64,000 nt of DNA, from assembly GCA_963664585.2 (NCBI GenBank), contig CAXXEO010000016.1, positions 5,318 to 69,317 on the forward strand, read 5' to 3'. Below the pieces are notes generated by a model. The model made no database searches and was not told the DNA's origin. It saw only the letters and a list, made by a program, of their open reading frames with translations. Positions 33,175-41,004 of this stretch are shown here, piece after piece. This DNA is from G963664585 sp963664585. Its GTDB lineage: Bacteria > Bacillota > Clostridia > Oscillospirales > Ruminococcaceae. Within the stretch, counting starts at the first letter, position 1, and every line of letters begins with the position of its first letter. A program made the position numbers and the translations under genes.

Positions 33175-33434
33175 GATTAACTTGAAAACAAGCTTGTGAT
33201 TTCTTTCCCCGCCTTCGGCGTGGGAAGAAAATGACGTTTTATATATAGCCAGTTTTTAAGTTAATTGGCTATATAACATTTGGATATTATAAGGCACTAG
33301 GATCACGAAAAAGTACTTGCATTGTAAAATGATTAAAATTCTATTATACTCATTACAGAGTGATCGTTTTTTGATCAGAATCAAGCGGATTGCGCTTAAG
33401 GCATAGCGAAGTATTCATAATAAGGGGATGCCAT

Positions 33435-34187
33435 ATGGAAAACGAAAGAAAAATTGCCGTATTAATTGATGCCGATAATGTATCGGAAAAATATATTCAG
33501 TATATATTTGATGAAATTTCCAACCATGGGACGCCCACATATAAGCGGATTTATGGTGACTGGACAAAGCCACAACTGGCGTCATGGAAGAATGTGCTAC
33601 TGAATTATTCCATCACCCCAATCCAGCAATATAGTTATACGACGGGCAAAAATGCAACAGATGCGGCATTAATCATAGATGCGATGGACATCCTCTATTC
33701 AAATCATGTAAATGGTTTTTGTATCGTTTCGAGTGACAGCGACTTTACGAAGCTAGCTGCTCGGCTGAGGGAAGCCGGCATGTTTGTGATTGGAATGGGC
33801 GAAAAGAAAACGCCAACCCCCTTTATATCAGCCTGTGAAAAATTCAAATATCTTGAAGTTCTAGCGGCAATTCCTAACAATACCGGCGAAGCAACTGGAT
33901 TGATAGAAAAACAGGGCTTGGCCCAAGAAGCGATGGCAAATACAAAAGAGCTTATAGAATCCATAAGAATTATCATAACCGAGATCTCAGACGAAGAGGG
34001 ATGGGCATTTTTAGGCGAAGTTGGAACAAGACTTAACAAGCGTTATCCTGATTTTGATACAAGGAATTATGGTCACTCAAAGTTAACTCTGCTGATATCG
34101 TCATTGAAACAATTTGAAATTCAGCCAAGAAAAACAAGTAACCCCAATGTTAAAAATTACTACATCAAAAACAAAGCAGGGGTATAA
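33435..34187 (+). CDS. NYN-domain putative ribonuclease with C-terminal OST-HTH/LOTUS-like domain
   Basis: 250 residues from ATG 33435, after TAAGGGGATGCCAT; the 15 residues in front of it are not conserved-looking. The NYN (PIN-like, LabA/DUF88) domain has its acidic residues in IAVLIDADNVSEKY, NATDAALIIDAMDILY and IVSSDSDFTKLAARLREAG. A linker leads to about 75 C-terminal residues (EEGWAFLGEVGTRLNKRYPD ... HSKLTLLISSLKQFEIQPRK) that match the OST-HTH layout, an RNA-binding fold. Such proteins are thought to cleave RNA. Substrate and regulation are unknown. Confidence 0.78.
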   Translation: MENERKIAVLIDADNVSEKYIQYIFDEISNHGTPTYKRIYGDWTKPQLASWKNVLLNYSITPIQQYSYTTGKNATDAALIIDAMDILYSNHVNGFCIVSSDSDFTKLAARLREAGMFVIGMGEKKTPTPFISACEKFKYLEVLAAIPNNTGEATGLIEKQGLAQEAMANTKELIESIRIIITEISDEEGWAFLGEVGTRLNKRYPDFDTRNYGHSKLTLLISSLKQFEIQPRKTSNPNVKNYYIKNKAGV

Positions 34188-34249
34188 ATATAAAACCGCG
34201 GGCACACATTAGATGTTGAAAATTAAGTGTTTAGAACCCAGACAAATGA

Positions 34250-34275
34250 AAGCGCCTTTTTAAAGGCGCTTTTTT
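34250..34275 (+). terminator. Terminator after the NYN gene
   Basis: AAGCGCCTTT/AAAGGCGCTT stem followed by TTTTT. Confidence 0.85.
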
Positions 34276-34342
34276 ACGCGTTTTTCTGGCAGGCAATCAG
34301 AAAGCAAGTCTTCTTCAAGGTGCAGTATATCCTTTTAGGATG

Positions 34343-34448
34343 TATAGCCAATTAACTTAAAAATTGGCTATATATAAAACGTCATTTTCTTCCCCCGCCG
34401 AAGGCGGGGGAAGAAATCACAAGCTTGTTTTCAAGTTAATCAACTATA
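34343..34448 (-). repeat. Miniature element copy F
   Basis: 106 bp in inverse orientation, perfect central hairpin. It lies between the NYN gene terminator and the splB promoter. Confidence 0.88.
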
Positions 34449-34462
34449 AAGTAGATTATATT

Positions 34463-34491
34463 GAATTATGTATGATCAAACGGATATAATA
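34463..34491 (+). promoter_or_regulatory. Candidate forespore promoter of splB
   Basis: GAATT (34463-34467) and TATAATA (34485-34491) 17 bases apart, similar to sigma-G sites and also usable by sigma-A. It is 37 bases before the start. Confidence 0.35.
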
Positions 34492-34528
34492 CCCATTATC
34501 AAAATAATAGATGTTGGAAGGTGGGTAA

Positions 34529-35524
34529 TTGTTTCCTGATAAAATATTCTATGAACCATCTGCTTTGACATATGAACTGGGCAAGTATTTAAAAGACAAG
34601 TATGAGGGAGCCCCTTGGATACCGATCGAAAGCCATAATAATATTGAACAACTGCGTAATCGCCCGAATTCAGAATTCAGTGCGATGAAAGAGTATTTGA
34701 TTGTTGGCATCCGAAAAACTCACAAATATGTACCTAATCAAAAGGTCTCTGACTTTCTTGTACCGTATACATCCTCTGGATGCAGTGCCATGTGCCTCTA
34801 TTGTTATTTGGTTTGTCATTACAATAAGTGCTCGTATTTAAGACTATTTGTCAATCGTGAGCTGATGTTGGATAAACTGATCAAAACATCGAATCTCTCA
34901 CCAAATGATTTGACCTTTGAAATTGGGAGCAACAGTGATTTGGTCTTGGAAAATACCATAACAAAAAATCTTGAATGGACAATCGAAAGGTTTGGACAAA
35001 ACGAAAAGGGATTCGTCACCTTTCCCACAAAGTTTGATATGGTGAAGCCTTTGCTTTCTTTACAACATAGGGGCAGAACGATTGTACGGATGAGTGTTAA
35101 TCCGCAAGAGATAATTCAAAAAGTTGAGTATAAAACAGCTTCATTAAAAAATAGAATCCATGCGCTCAATCAAATGTGTGATGCTGGATATAAAGTTGGA
35201 CTTTTGATTGCACCAGTGATATTGATGGATCATTGGATGGAATTTTACGCGCAACTCATCGAACAATTATCTGATGAACTATCAGATAAAGCAAAAAATG
35301 AATTATTCATCGAAGTTATTTTTATGACCTACAGCTATGTTCATCGTGCAATTAACAATGATGCATTCCCGAATGCGATAGAACTATATGACAATTCCCT
35401 TATGACCGGAAGGGGAAGGGGAAAATATTGTTATCGCGACAATATGCGAATACAAGCCGAACAGTTTATCAGGGAGAAGCTTTCGCAAAAGCTTGGCGGT
35501 ATACCGATAATCTATATAGTATAA
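34529..35524 (+). CDS. splB: Spore photoproduct lyase
   Basis: 331 residues, TTG start after GGAAGGTGGGTAA. Radical SAM enzyme that reverts the thymine dimer 5-thyminyl-5,6-dihydrothymine in spore DNA during germination. The cluster motif is SSGCSAMCLYCYL (CxxxCxxC) near residue 88. Other family segments are FEIGSNSDLVLENT, FVTFPTKFDMVKPLL, IVRMSVNPQEIIQKVEYKTA and GYKVGLLIAPVILMDHW. Length is normal for SplB. Its presence, with gerK, marks the organism as a spore former. Monocistronic, with its own terminator. Confidence 0.9.
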   Translation: MFPDKIFYEPSALTYELGKYLKDKYEGAPWIPIESHNNIEQLRNRPNSEFSAMKEYLIVGIRKTHKYVPNQKVSDFLVPYTSSGCSAMCLYCYLVCHYNKCSYLRLFVNRELMLDKLIKTSNLSPNDLTFEIGSNSDLVLENTITKNLEWTIERFGQNEKGFVTFPTKFDMVKPLLSLQHRGRTIVRMSVNPQEIIQKVEYKTASLKNRIHALNQMCDAGYKVGLLIAPVILMDHWMEFYAQLIEQLSDELSDKAKNELFIEVIFMTYSYVHRAINNDAFPNAIELYDNSLMTGRGRGKYCYRDNMRIQAEQFIREKLSQKLGGIPIIYIV

Positions 35525-35529
35525 CGAAT

Positions 35530-35557
35530 AAGCGCCTCTTTGGAGGCGCTTTGTTTC
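35530..35557 (+). terminator. Terminator of splB
   Basis: AAGCGCCTC pairs with GAGGCGCTT, followed by TGTTT. Confidence 0.75.
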
Positions 35558-35699
35558 CCTCGTTTTTATGGTGGGAATTCAATAAGCACATTGTAATATG
35601 GAAAGTAAATAGAATCACAACCAATTGAGTTTTGGGCAGCTTATTCTATGCTGACAGTTTTTACAATCAATTTATCCTTCGTTTTCCTATTTATTATAT

Positions 35700-35728
35700 T
35701 TGATATTAAATCGGTTTGGTGATATAAT
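35700..35728 (+). promoter_or_regulatory. Sigma-A promoter of the small basic protein / SPFH unit
   Basis: TTGATA (35700-35705), a 17-base spacer and TATAAT (35723-35728), a near-consensus promoter. The leader of about 245 bases then contains miniature element copy G and an attenuator-like hairpin. Confidence 0.6.
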
Positions 35729-35766
35729 ACAAATATTGGCACTCAATAGTGACGAGTGTTCAAAGA

Positions 35767-35872
35767 TATAGTTGATTAACTTGAAAACAAGCTTGTGATT
35801 TCTTCCCCCGCCTTAGGCGGGGGAAGAAAATGACGTTTTAACTATAGCCAGTTTTTAAGTTAATTGGCTATA
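35767..35872 (+). repeat. Miniature element copy G, inside a leader
   Basis: 106 bp, intact ends, central stem CCCCCGCC/GGCGGGGG. It is placed between the promoter at 35700 and the genes at 35982, so it would be transcribed. Confidence 0.88.
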
Positions 35873-35893
35873 CATATGAATATAACTATTATG

Positions 35894-35921
35894 AGTCACT
35901 TTTTGTTGAAGTGGCTTTTTT
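35894..35921 (+). terminator. Terminator-like hairpin in the leader
   Basis: AGTCACTT pairs with AAGTGGCT (one G-T pair) and is followed by TTTTT. It lies downstream of copy G and before the small gene, so it could attenuate the SPFH unit. Confidence 0.5.
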
Positions 35922-35981
35922 GATAGGAAATCAATTGTGGCATTTCGGACAGTGAATCAAGTATAAAAGGAGTGATATTAA

Positions 35982-36101
35982 ATGGGAGACAAAAATCCAA
36001 ACAAGTTGAAGAAAAAGAAGAAAACAGTTGAAAAAACAACTTTGCAACCAACAATTGCGGCAGACACCGCCACAGTGAAGAAATCCCAAAAACAAAGATG
36101 A
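35982..36101 (+). CDS. 39-residue lysine-rich small protein
   Basis: ATG nine bases after AAAGGAG, product MGDKNPNKLKKKKKTVEK, then a short Thr/Ala/Gln-rich part ending KKSQKQR. Small MGDK/MADKxPxK-type basic proteins of 35-45 residues are common in Clostridia and have no assigned role. The strong ribosome binding site and position in front of the SPFH gene support it as real. A link to the SPFH protein or to nucleic acids is only a guess. Confidence 0.6.
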   Translation: MGDKNPNKLKKKKKTVEKTTLQPTIAADTATVKKSQKQR

Positions 36102-36170
36102 AAAGGGATGTCTATTCTAGAAATACCAAAATGGAATATTATATAGATAAATGATAATGGGGGAATAAAG

Positions 36171-38201
36171 ATGGATCTAATCATAACTCCGATTTTAATA
36201 CTGATTGGTATAATCCTTTTTCTAATGATTATTGGTTTTAGAATCATACCTAACAACAAGATTGCCATAGTAGACAAATGGTGGTCGCCAAAGGGTTCAC
36301 TGAATGAACAGATTATTGCACTCAAGGGTGAAGCTGGCTTTCAGCCTCAAATCATCAGAGGAGGTATACATTTTTTAACCCCACTGATGTACAAGGTTCA
36401 TATTTGCCCACTTGTTACTGTTCCTCAGGGACAAATCGCCTATGTTTTTGCCCGTGATGGCCAGCCACTAGAGCCAATTCAGACGTTGGGCAAAGTAATC
36501 CCTGAAGGCAGTAATTTTCAGAATGCCAGAGGTTTTTTAATGAATGGCGGTCAAAAGGGTCCTCAACGAGGAATCATCAGAGAAGGTACATATGCGTTTA
36601 ACCTGGCACAGTTTATTATTATTACAGAAGATAAGGTGTACTATCTGCCGATGGGAACCCGTTCTGATGAAATTACGATTATGAAGATGGCAGAGCAGCT
36701 AAGAGAGCGGGAAGGCTTTAGACCAATTGTCATAAAAGGCAATGATGATAAGGTGGGTATCGTTACGGTCCATGATGGACTTTCTTTAAACAGAGAGGAT
36801 ATTATCGCTCCTGCAGTTGGCGATGATCCAAAAAGCCCCGAGACTTATCACAATAATTTTCAAGATCCTGAGAAATTCCTAAAGGCAGGGGGCTTCAGAG
36901 GAAGACAGCATCAGGTTTTAGTGGAAGGCACATACTTTATTAATCGTTTTTTTGCAACAGTGGAACTGATTGACAAGACACTGATAGAAGTGGGATATGT
37001 TGGCGTAGTTGTATCCTATATAGGACCTAGGGGTGTTGATTCAACCGGAGAAGATTATAAACATGGCGAACTGGTTGAGAAGGGATTCAGGGGCGTATGG
37101 AGAGAGCCATTAATGCCCGGCAAATATGCGTTTAACACCTATGCGGGAAAGATCATCAGGATCCCGACTACGAATATCATACTCAAGTGGATCAGCAACC
37201 AGACAGGGTCTCATAAATTCGATGAAAATTTGAAAGAAGTCAGCCTTATCACAAAGGACGCTTTTGAGCCGTCGCTTCCTCTGTCAGTCGTTATGCATAT
37301 CGACTATAAAAAGGCACCTTTAGTGATACAAAGGTTCGGAGATGTGAAAATGCTGGTTGACCAGACTCTTGACCCGATGGTTTCAGCATATTTTAAAAAT
37401 ATCGGCCAGACAAAAACCCTGATACAGCTGATTCAGGATCGAAATGAAATACAGGATCACTCATCTCAGGAGATGAAGTTCAAATTTGAACATTATAACC
37501 TTGAGCTTGAGGAAGTGCTTATAGGCACGCCGTCTGCATCTGCGAATGATAACAAGATTGAGGTAATACTCGCCCAGCTCCGTGACAGGCAGATTGCTGT
37601 AGAAAGAATAGAGACATATTCTCAGCAGGAAAAAGCGGCAGGCAAAGAGAAGGAGTTAAGAGAGGCTGAGTCCAAGGCATTACAGCAGAGACTTCTTACA
37701 GAATCTGATATCAATATTCAAATACAGAGCAATCAGGGTAAGGCTGACTATCAGAGATCCTTACAAGAAGCTTCCAAGATTAAAGCGATTGCAGAAGCAG
37801 AGGCCGAAAAAGAGGCCAGAGTTGGTATTGGTAAGGCTATCGCCATTGAGGAACAGGTAAAGGCTTATGGCGGTCCACAGTATCAAGTTGTACAGGATGT
37901 TATGACCAAATTTACTTCGGCGATCGAGAAATCAAAGATCGATATCGTACCAAAGACTGTTATCAGTATGGGTGGGGGTCAAGGACAGGGCAGCTCGATA
38001 AATGCCTTTGAAATGCTCCTCGGACTTCTTATCAGTGAAAAATTGGGCGTCAAATTAAATGAAGGAAACAAAGAAGATGATGCCAGGGTAAAAAACATCA
38101 AGGATTCGATCATGAAAGCAATGGAACAAGGTGCTGAAGCTGAAATTGAAGCTGTTCAAACGACAGAACCTTTAAATCAAAAAGATTTAGTGACCAAATA
38201 A
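36171..38201 (+). CDS. Large SPFH/band-7 membrane protein
   Basis: 676 residues, ATG after AATGGGGGAATAAAG. A single N-terminal membrane anchor (ITPILILIGIILFLMIIGF) is followed by several related beta modules of the form GF.G....L..G.Y.FN: GFQPQIIRGGIHFLTP near 48, RGIIREGTYAFNLAQF near 140, FRGRQHQVLVEGTYFINRFF near 245 and FRGVWREPLMPGKYAFNTYA near 305. The SPFH core follows (LPLSVVMHIDYKKAPLVIQR near 370), then a long coiled coil (residues ~450-565, rich in Glu, Ala and Gln) and a Gly/Gln-rich segment (SMGGGQGQGSS). Such proteins organise membrane microdomains as large oligomers. Function here is unknown. Confidence 0.82.
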   Translation: MDLIITPILILIGIILFLMIIGFRIIPNNKIAIVDKWWSPKGSLNEQIIALKGEAGFQPQIIRGGIHFLTPLMYKVHICPLVTVPQGQIAYVFARDGQPLEPIQTLGKVIPEGSNFQNARGFLMNGGQKGPQRGIIREGTYAFNLAQFIIITEDKVYYLPMGTRSDEITIMKMAEQLREREGFRPIVIKGNDDKVGIVTVHDGLSLNREDIIAPAVGDDPKSPETYHNNFQDPEKFLKAGGFRGRQHQVLVEGTYFINRFFATVELIDKTLIEVGYVGVVVSYIGPRGVDSTGEDYKHGELVEKGFRGVWREPLMPGKYAFNTYAGKIIRIPTTNIILKWISNQTGSHKFDENLKEVSLITKDAFEPSLPLSVVMHIDYKKAPLVIQRFGDVKMLVDQTLDPMVSAYFKNIGQTKTLIQLIQDRNEIQDHSSQEMKFKFEHYNLELEEVLIGTPSASANDNKIEVILAQLRDRQIAVERIETYSQQEKAAGKEKELREAESKALQQRLLTESDINIQIQSNQGKADYQRSLQEASKIKAIAEAEAEKEARVGIGKAIAIEEQVKAYGGPQYQVVQDVMTKFTSAIEKSKIDIVPKTVISMGGGQGQGSSINAFEMLLGLLISEKLGVKLNEGNKEDDARVKNIKDSIMKAMEQGAEAEIEAVQTTEPLNQKDLVTK

Positions 38202-38321
38202 CCATTTCATGGTCAATACCACAAAATAATACTCTGTAGCTGTTTTTTACACTTCCTGTGGGGAAAACAGCTACTGAAACCACCAAATAGTATCTTCCAA
38301 CAAATTGAACGAATCGTTTAT

Positions 38322-38374
38322 AAAAAAAGCAACCGGTCTACCACTTTTTCTTGTGGTTCTCCGGTTGCTTTTTT
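38322..38374 (+). terminator. Terminator of the SPFH gene
   Basis: AAAAAAGCAACCGG/CCGGTTGCTTTTTT outer stem with an inner ACCAC/GTGGT stem. Confidence 0.85.
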
Positions 38375-38454
38375 AAAAAAGGTTTGATGACTTAAATCAA
38401 TAAAATTATGATAAAGAGAACCGAAGCTTATTTTTGGAGGAAGCTTTTGAGTGA

Positions 38455-38559
38455 TATAGCCAATTAACTTAAAAACTGGCTATATAAAACGTCATTTTCT
38501 CCCCCCGCCTTCGGCGGGGGGGAGAAATCACAAGCTTGTTTTCAAGTTAATCAATTATA
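38455..38559 (-). repeat. Miniature element copy H
   Basis: 105 bp in inverse orientation; the GC stem is one pair longer (CCCCCCGCC/GGCGGGGGG). It lies between convergent genes. Confidence 0.87.
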
Positions 38560-38611
38560 TATCATAATGAAGCGGGATAGCCGGGAATTATTTGATATGC
38601 GCTTTATCATA

Positions 38612-39259
38612 TTAAAACGTGATCTTTTCTTGTTCTGACACATTACTATCCGGCGTATATTTTCCTTCAGTCAAAAACTCTGCAATAGCGACGCATTGCT
38701 CAAGATCTAATTTTGCTTCTCTGAAGCTTGCTTCCAAAATGTCGACACGATCAATTGTGGAATGGCGAATATCGCATTGATAAAAACTGGTTTCATAAAA
38801 AATTGCTTCGTCAAACTCGCAACTGTTCATCTTACACTGATTAAAATGACATTTGGTGAGGTCTGCACCGAAAAATCGGATATTGCATAAATCCTGTTTC
38901 TGAAATGATAGCTTTCGCAGATTGGTGTATGACCAATCGCCGCCCTTAATTTGTAGAATTGCGCAATCGGCATCACGAAAATCCGAACCAGTCATTTTAC
39001 ACTCTTCCAACGTGGTCGCAAAAAAGGAAGCATTTTTGAATTGACAGGACAGAAATGCACAGCTTTTGACATTCACACCGTTTAGCCGTGCATTTGTAAA
39101 GTCACAGGAGTCAAATGTGCAATTATAAATCACCTTAACATCAGTAAAGTCTGTCCAATGGAATATGCATTTTGTAAACTTTATGCGGGACATATCCTCC
39201 ATCTCAATAATGGCATTAGAAAAATTTTCGCCCGTATAGGCGGACTCGTCAAACTTCAT
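38612..39259 (-). CDS. Pentapeptide-repeat protein
   Basis: 215 residues, ATG after GAGGTTAAC. At least twenty A(D/N)LXX-type repeats run through the protein (FTNARLNGVNVKSCAFLSCQ, FKNASFFATTLEECKMTGSD, FFGADLTKCHFNQCKMNSCE), which fold into a right-handed four-sided beta helix. The Cys-rich C.F..C pattern and size (~215 residues) are similar to Qnr/McbG-type proteins that mimic DNA and protect gyrase, but most such proteins have no known role and the typical Qnr interruption after repeat 5 is not evident. Quinolone protection cannot be claimed from this alone. Confidence 0.82.
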   Translation of the reverse strand: MKFDESAYTGENFSNAIIEMEDMSRIKFTKCIFHWTDFTDVKVIYNCTFDSCDFTNARLNGVNVKSCAFLSCQFKNASFFATTLEECKMTGSDFRDADCAILQIKGGDWSYTNLRKLSFQKQDLCNIRFFGADLTKCHFNQCKMNSCEFDEAIFYETSFYQCDIRHSTIDRVDILEASFREAKLDLEQCVAIAEFLTEGKYTPDSNVSEQEKITF

Positions 39260-39398
39260 ATGTTAACCTCATAGGGGCAGCCAGGATTAATTGTGCAAAG
39301 CTGCCCGTGTAATTATGTATGGTGTTGTATCACCATATAGAGTTCCTGCATGCGCCAGCCTCATTGTATCACCCCCTCAGCCAATTGCGTTGGTAAGC

Positions 39399-39785
39399 TC
39401 AGATTTCTTCATCATCAGCATCATCGGCCACGATTTCCGGTGTTGCTTTGGAAACTTTGGACTTCTTTGCTTTGCTTTTGGGCGTAGTTTTCTTCTTTAG
39501 TGACAACAATACAGCTTCTTTTTCTGCCCTGCGGTTTTCATCCTCAATGCGCTTTTGTTCCTGCTCGGCTTCAATGCAGGCTTGTATCTGCCTGATTTCA
39601 TCCATTTGTTTTTCCTGCAAAAGAGGATTGCAGAGCGTCAAAAAGCTTTCAAATGCCGAGGGATAGAGAAAGCTTTTGGTTGTGTGCGACTCGGAGAACT
39701 CCACAGTGATAACGTCAATCGATTGATCGGTCACACGACCCATTCCAAATCGGTTGTGCTGCACCTGCTCGTTAACTATATCCAT
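39399..39785 (-). CDS. Hypothetical protein with N-terminal small beta domain and basic/acidic tail
   Basis: 128 residues, ATG seven bases after the carD remnant, with AAGAAAGGATGAATCGAA upstream. Residues 1-55 (IVNEQVQHNRFGMGRVTDQS, IDVITVEFSESHTTKSFLYP) resemble a short beta-barrel domain found in Firmicutes proteins next to Zn-finger or helicase parts, related in style to the CarD/RID Tudor-like fold. A charged coiled coil follows (QIQACIEAEQEQKRIEDENR) and then a Lys-rich stretch (KKKTTPKSKAKKSKVSK) and an acidic end. It probably binds nucleic acid or polymerase, but I cannot name the family. Confidence 0.55.
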   Translation of the reverse strand: MDIVNEQVQHNRFGMGRVTDQSIDVITVEFSESHTTKSFLYPSAFESFLTLCNPLLQEKQMDEIRQIQACIEAEQEQKRIEDENRRAEKEAVLLSLKKKTTPKSKAKKSKVSKATPEIVADDADDEEI

Positions 39786-39791
39786 TTCGAT

Positions 39792-40006
39792 TCATCCTTT
39801 CTTTATGAGAGGCGTGTTTTCGAGTGTCCTTATCCGCCTCTCGATATAGCCTTTTACATCACTTTTTTCGATACCAAGTGCGACTGCAAATTCACCGTAG
39901 AGCAGTTCCTCGGCCTGCTTCATGAATTTCTCATCTATTTGACTAAGTTTTGTATCTTACATACACCGGTATACCCATAAATGATCAGGTCTCCGACCTG
40001 ATACAT
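39792..40006 (-). pseudogene. CarD-family regulator remnant with internal deletion and frameshift
   Basis: The first 18 residues from ATG 40006 (MYQVGDLIIYGYTGVCKI) are a typical CarD N-terminus, the RNA polymerase-interacting domain. The frame then stops, and in another frame directly downstream comes the typical CarD C-terminus (IDEKFMKQAEELLYGEFAVA, LGIEKSDVKGYIERRIRTLE), ending at TGA 39792. About 90 residues between them are missing. CarD proteins stabilise the open complex at promoters. This copy cannot make a functional protein. Confidence 0.75.
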
Positions 40007-40046
40007 CGCAAAGTTCATCTCCTCTTGTGAAAATGAGTTGTTTTTA

Positions 40047-40307
40047 CTATTGCGGCTGATTCCATGGTTGTGTGCCTCCGTAATACTTCTTTGATATATT
40101 TGACTGCGTCGTTTCGTCCAATGTAGCAAGCCTGTTTTTTATAAATTTAAGTGTTGTAATCCGTTCTTCCTTTGTATGCTTGAAAGGGCAACTCTCACCT
40201 TGACACGCTGGGATATTCAGCCAATAGCACTCGCCAGCCTCGGACAACCCCGCGCAGTTCGGCAACTCCAATAATTCCGAATTTGAATTACGAGTCAATA
40301 TCGCCAT
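40047..40307 (-). CDS. Small cysteine-containing hypothetical protein
   Basis: 86 residues from ATG 40307, five bases after AGGTG; a longer frame reaches upstream without a better start. Four cysteines are spaced in a recurring pattern (LPNCAGLSEAGECYWLNIPA, then CQGESCPFKHTKEER), which suggests a metal or disulfide site. Small proteins with the same C...GECxxLN...C.G..C pattern occur in many Clostridia. Function unknown. Confidence 0.55.
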   Translation of the reverse strand: MAILTRNSNSELLELPNCAGLSEAGECYWLNIPACQGESCPFKHTKEERITTLKFIKNRLATLDETTQSNISKKYYGGTQPWNQPQ

Positions 40308-40735
40308 GATATCACCTGCTTTCATGATAGCTTCAGCAGTTTTTCCTGATACAGTCCCGTGTAGCATGAGGCGCATGACGCTGTTTGTCGGAACCGGTAA
40401 CACCCGTAAATACAAACAGCTTTTTGTGGGTATTTCAATATCTATAATTTTTATTCTTGCTTCACGGAAAATGATGTTGCCCTATAGTGAGTCCACTCCA
40501 CAAAATAGCTTTCAGCATACGATGAGCATTTGAAAACTACATATATTTAGAACAGCGTAAGCTTTGACAACTGGACTTACGTTCGTCAAAACTACACGCT
40601 ATAGTTTAATTTTAGCATACTTTTTCACCCAGATGTAAGTAAAACTTTTCGTTAATAACCTATTTTTGCGTTTTTTACTTTTAAGAGCAGACCAGACTTT
40701 CGTCCAATCTGCCCTTAAAGCGGTGCGCTTGACTC

Positions 40736-40924
40736 TTATTTGAAGTAATTTCCATAGTCATACGAGTTAAACTGCTTTTTGAGCTTTACGATAATAGAAC
40801 CATCTTCTTGTGTACTCACATCATCAATTTTATATTGAGTGTGCTTCTTATCCAATCTGGATTTAAAAGTCTCAAACTCTTCCTTAGGCTCAAAACGGAT
40901 TGTCTGCTCTAAGCAACAACTCAA
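40736..40924 (-). CDS. Small hypothetical protein, possibly a remnant
   Basis: 62 residues, TTG start, no visible ribosome binding site. Product LEQTIRFEPKEEFETFKSRL ... IIVKLKKQFNSYDYGNYFK is charged and soluble. I do not recognise it, and it may be the end of a degraded gene. An inverted repeat (TTAAGAGCAGA/TCTGCCCTTAA) follows it at 40680-40718. The preceding 320 bases (40416-40735) hold a TTTGAC/GTCAAA inverted repeat but no other gene. Confidence 0.35.
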   Translation of the reverse strand: MSCCLEQTIRFEPKEEFETFKSRLDKKHTQYKIDDVSTQEDGSIIVKLKKQFNSYDYGNYFK

Positions 40925-41004
40925 GACAATTATGTGTCTGATGATGCCAAATAAAAGCTGGTCTGTCTTCAGTCAACGGCGGCGCCGTCCTGAAAATTCC
41001 CGCT

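Larger units (their letters stand above)
32110..33273 (+). repeat. Miniature element copy E, interrupted by IS30 copy 2
   Basis: The left piece is 32110-32120 and the right piece 33175-33273; the interruption is at the same base of the terminal repeat as in copy B, but in the other arm. The central hairpin has one imperfect pair (GCGTGGGAAG). Confidence 0.85.
32070..33302. repeat. Second-family miniature element (CTAGT ends) containing copy E and IS30 copy 2
   Basis: The outer ends CTAGTACATTGTAAAATTT (32070-) and, inverted from 33302, CTAGTGCCTTATAATATCC form an imperfect inverted repeat. About 68 bp of host element remain once the nested insertions are removed. A related element with the same ends lies at 42957-43066. 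Confidence 0.5.

Noticed and set aside
38612..39259. Quinolone-resistance Qnr protein
   Set aside because: Pentapeptide repeats alone do not show gyrase protection, and Qnr-specific features are not clear.
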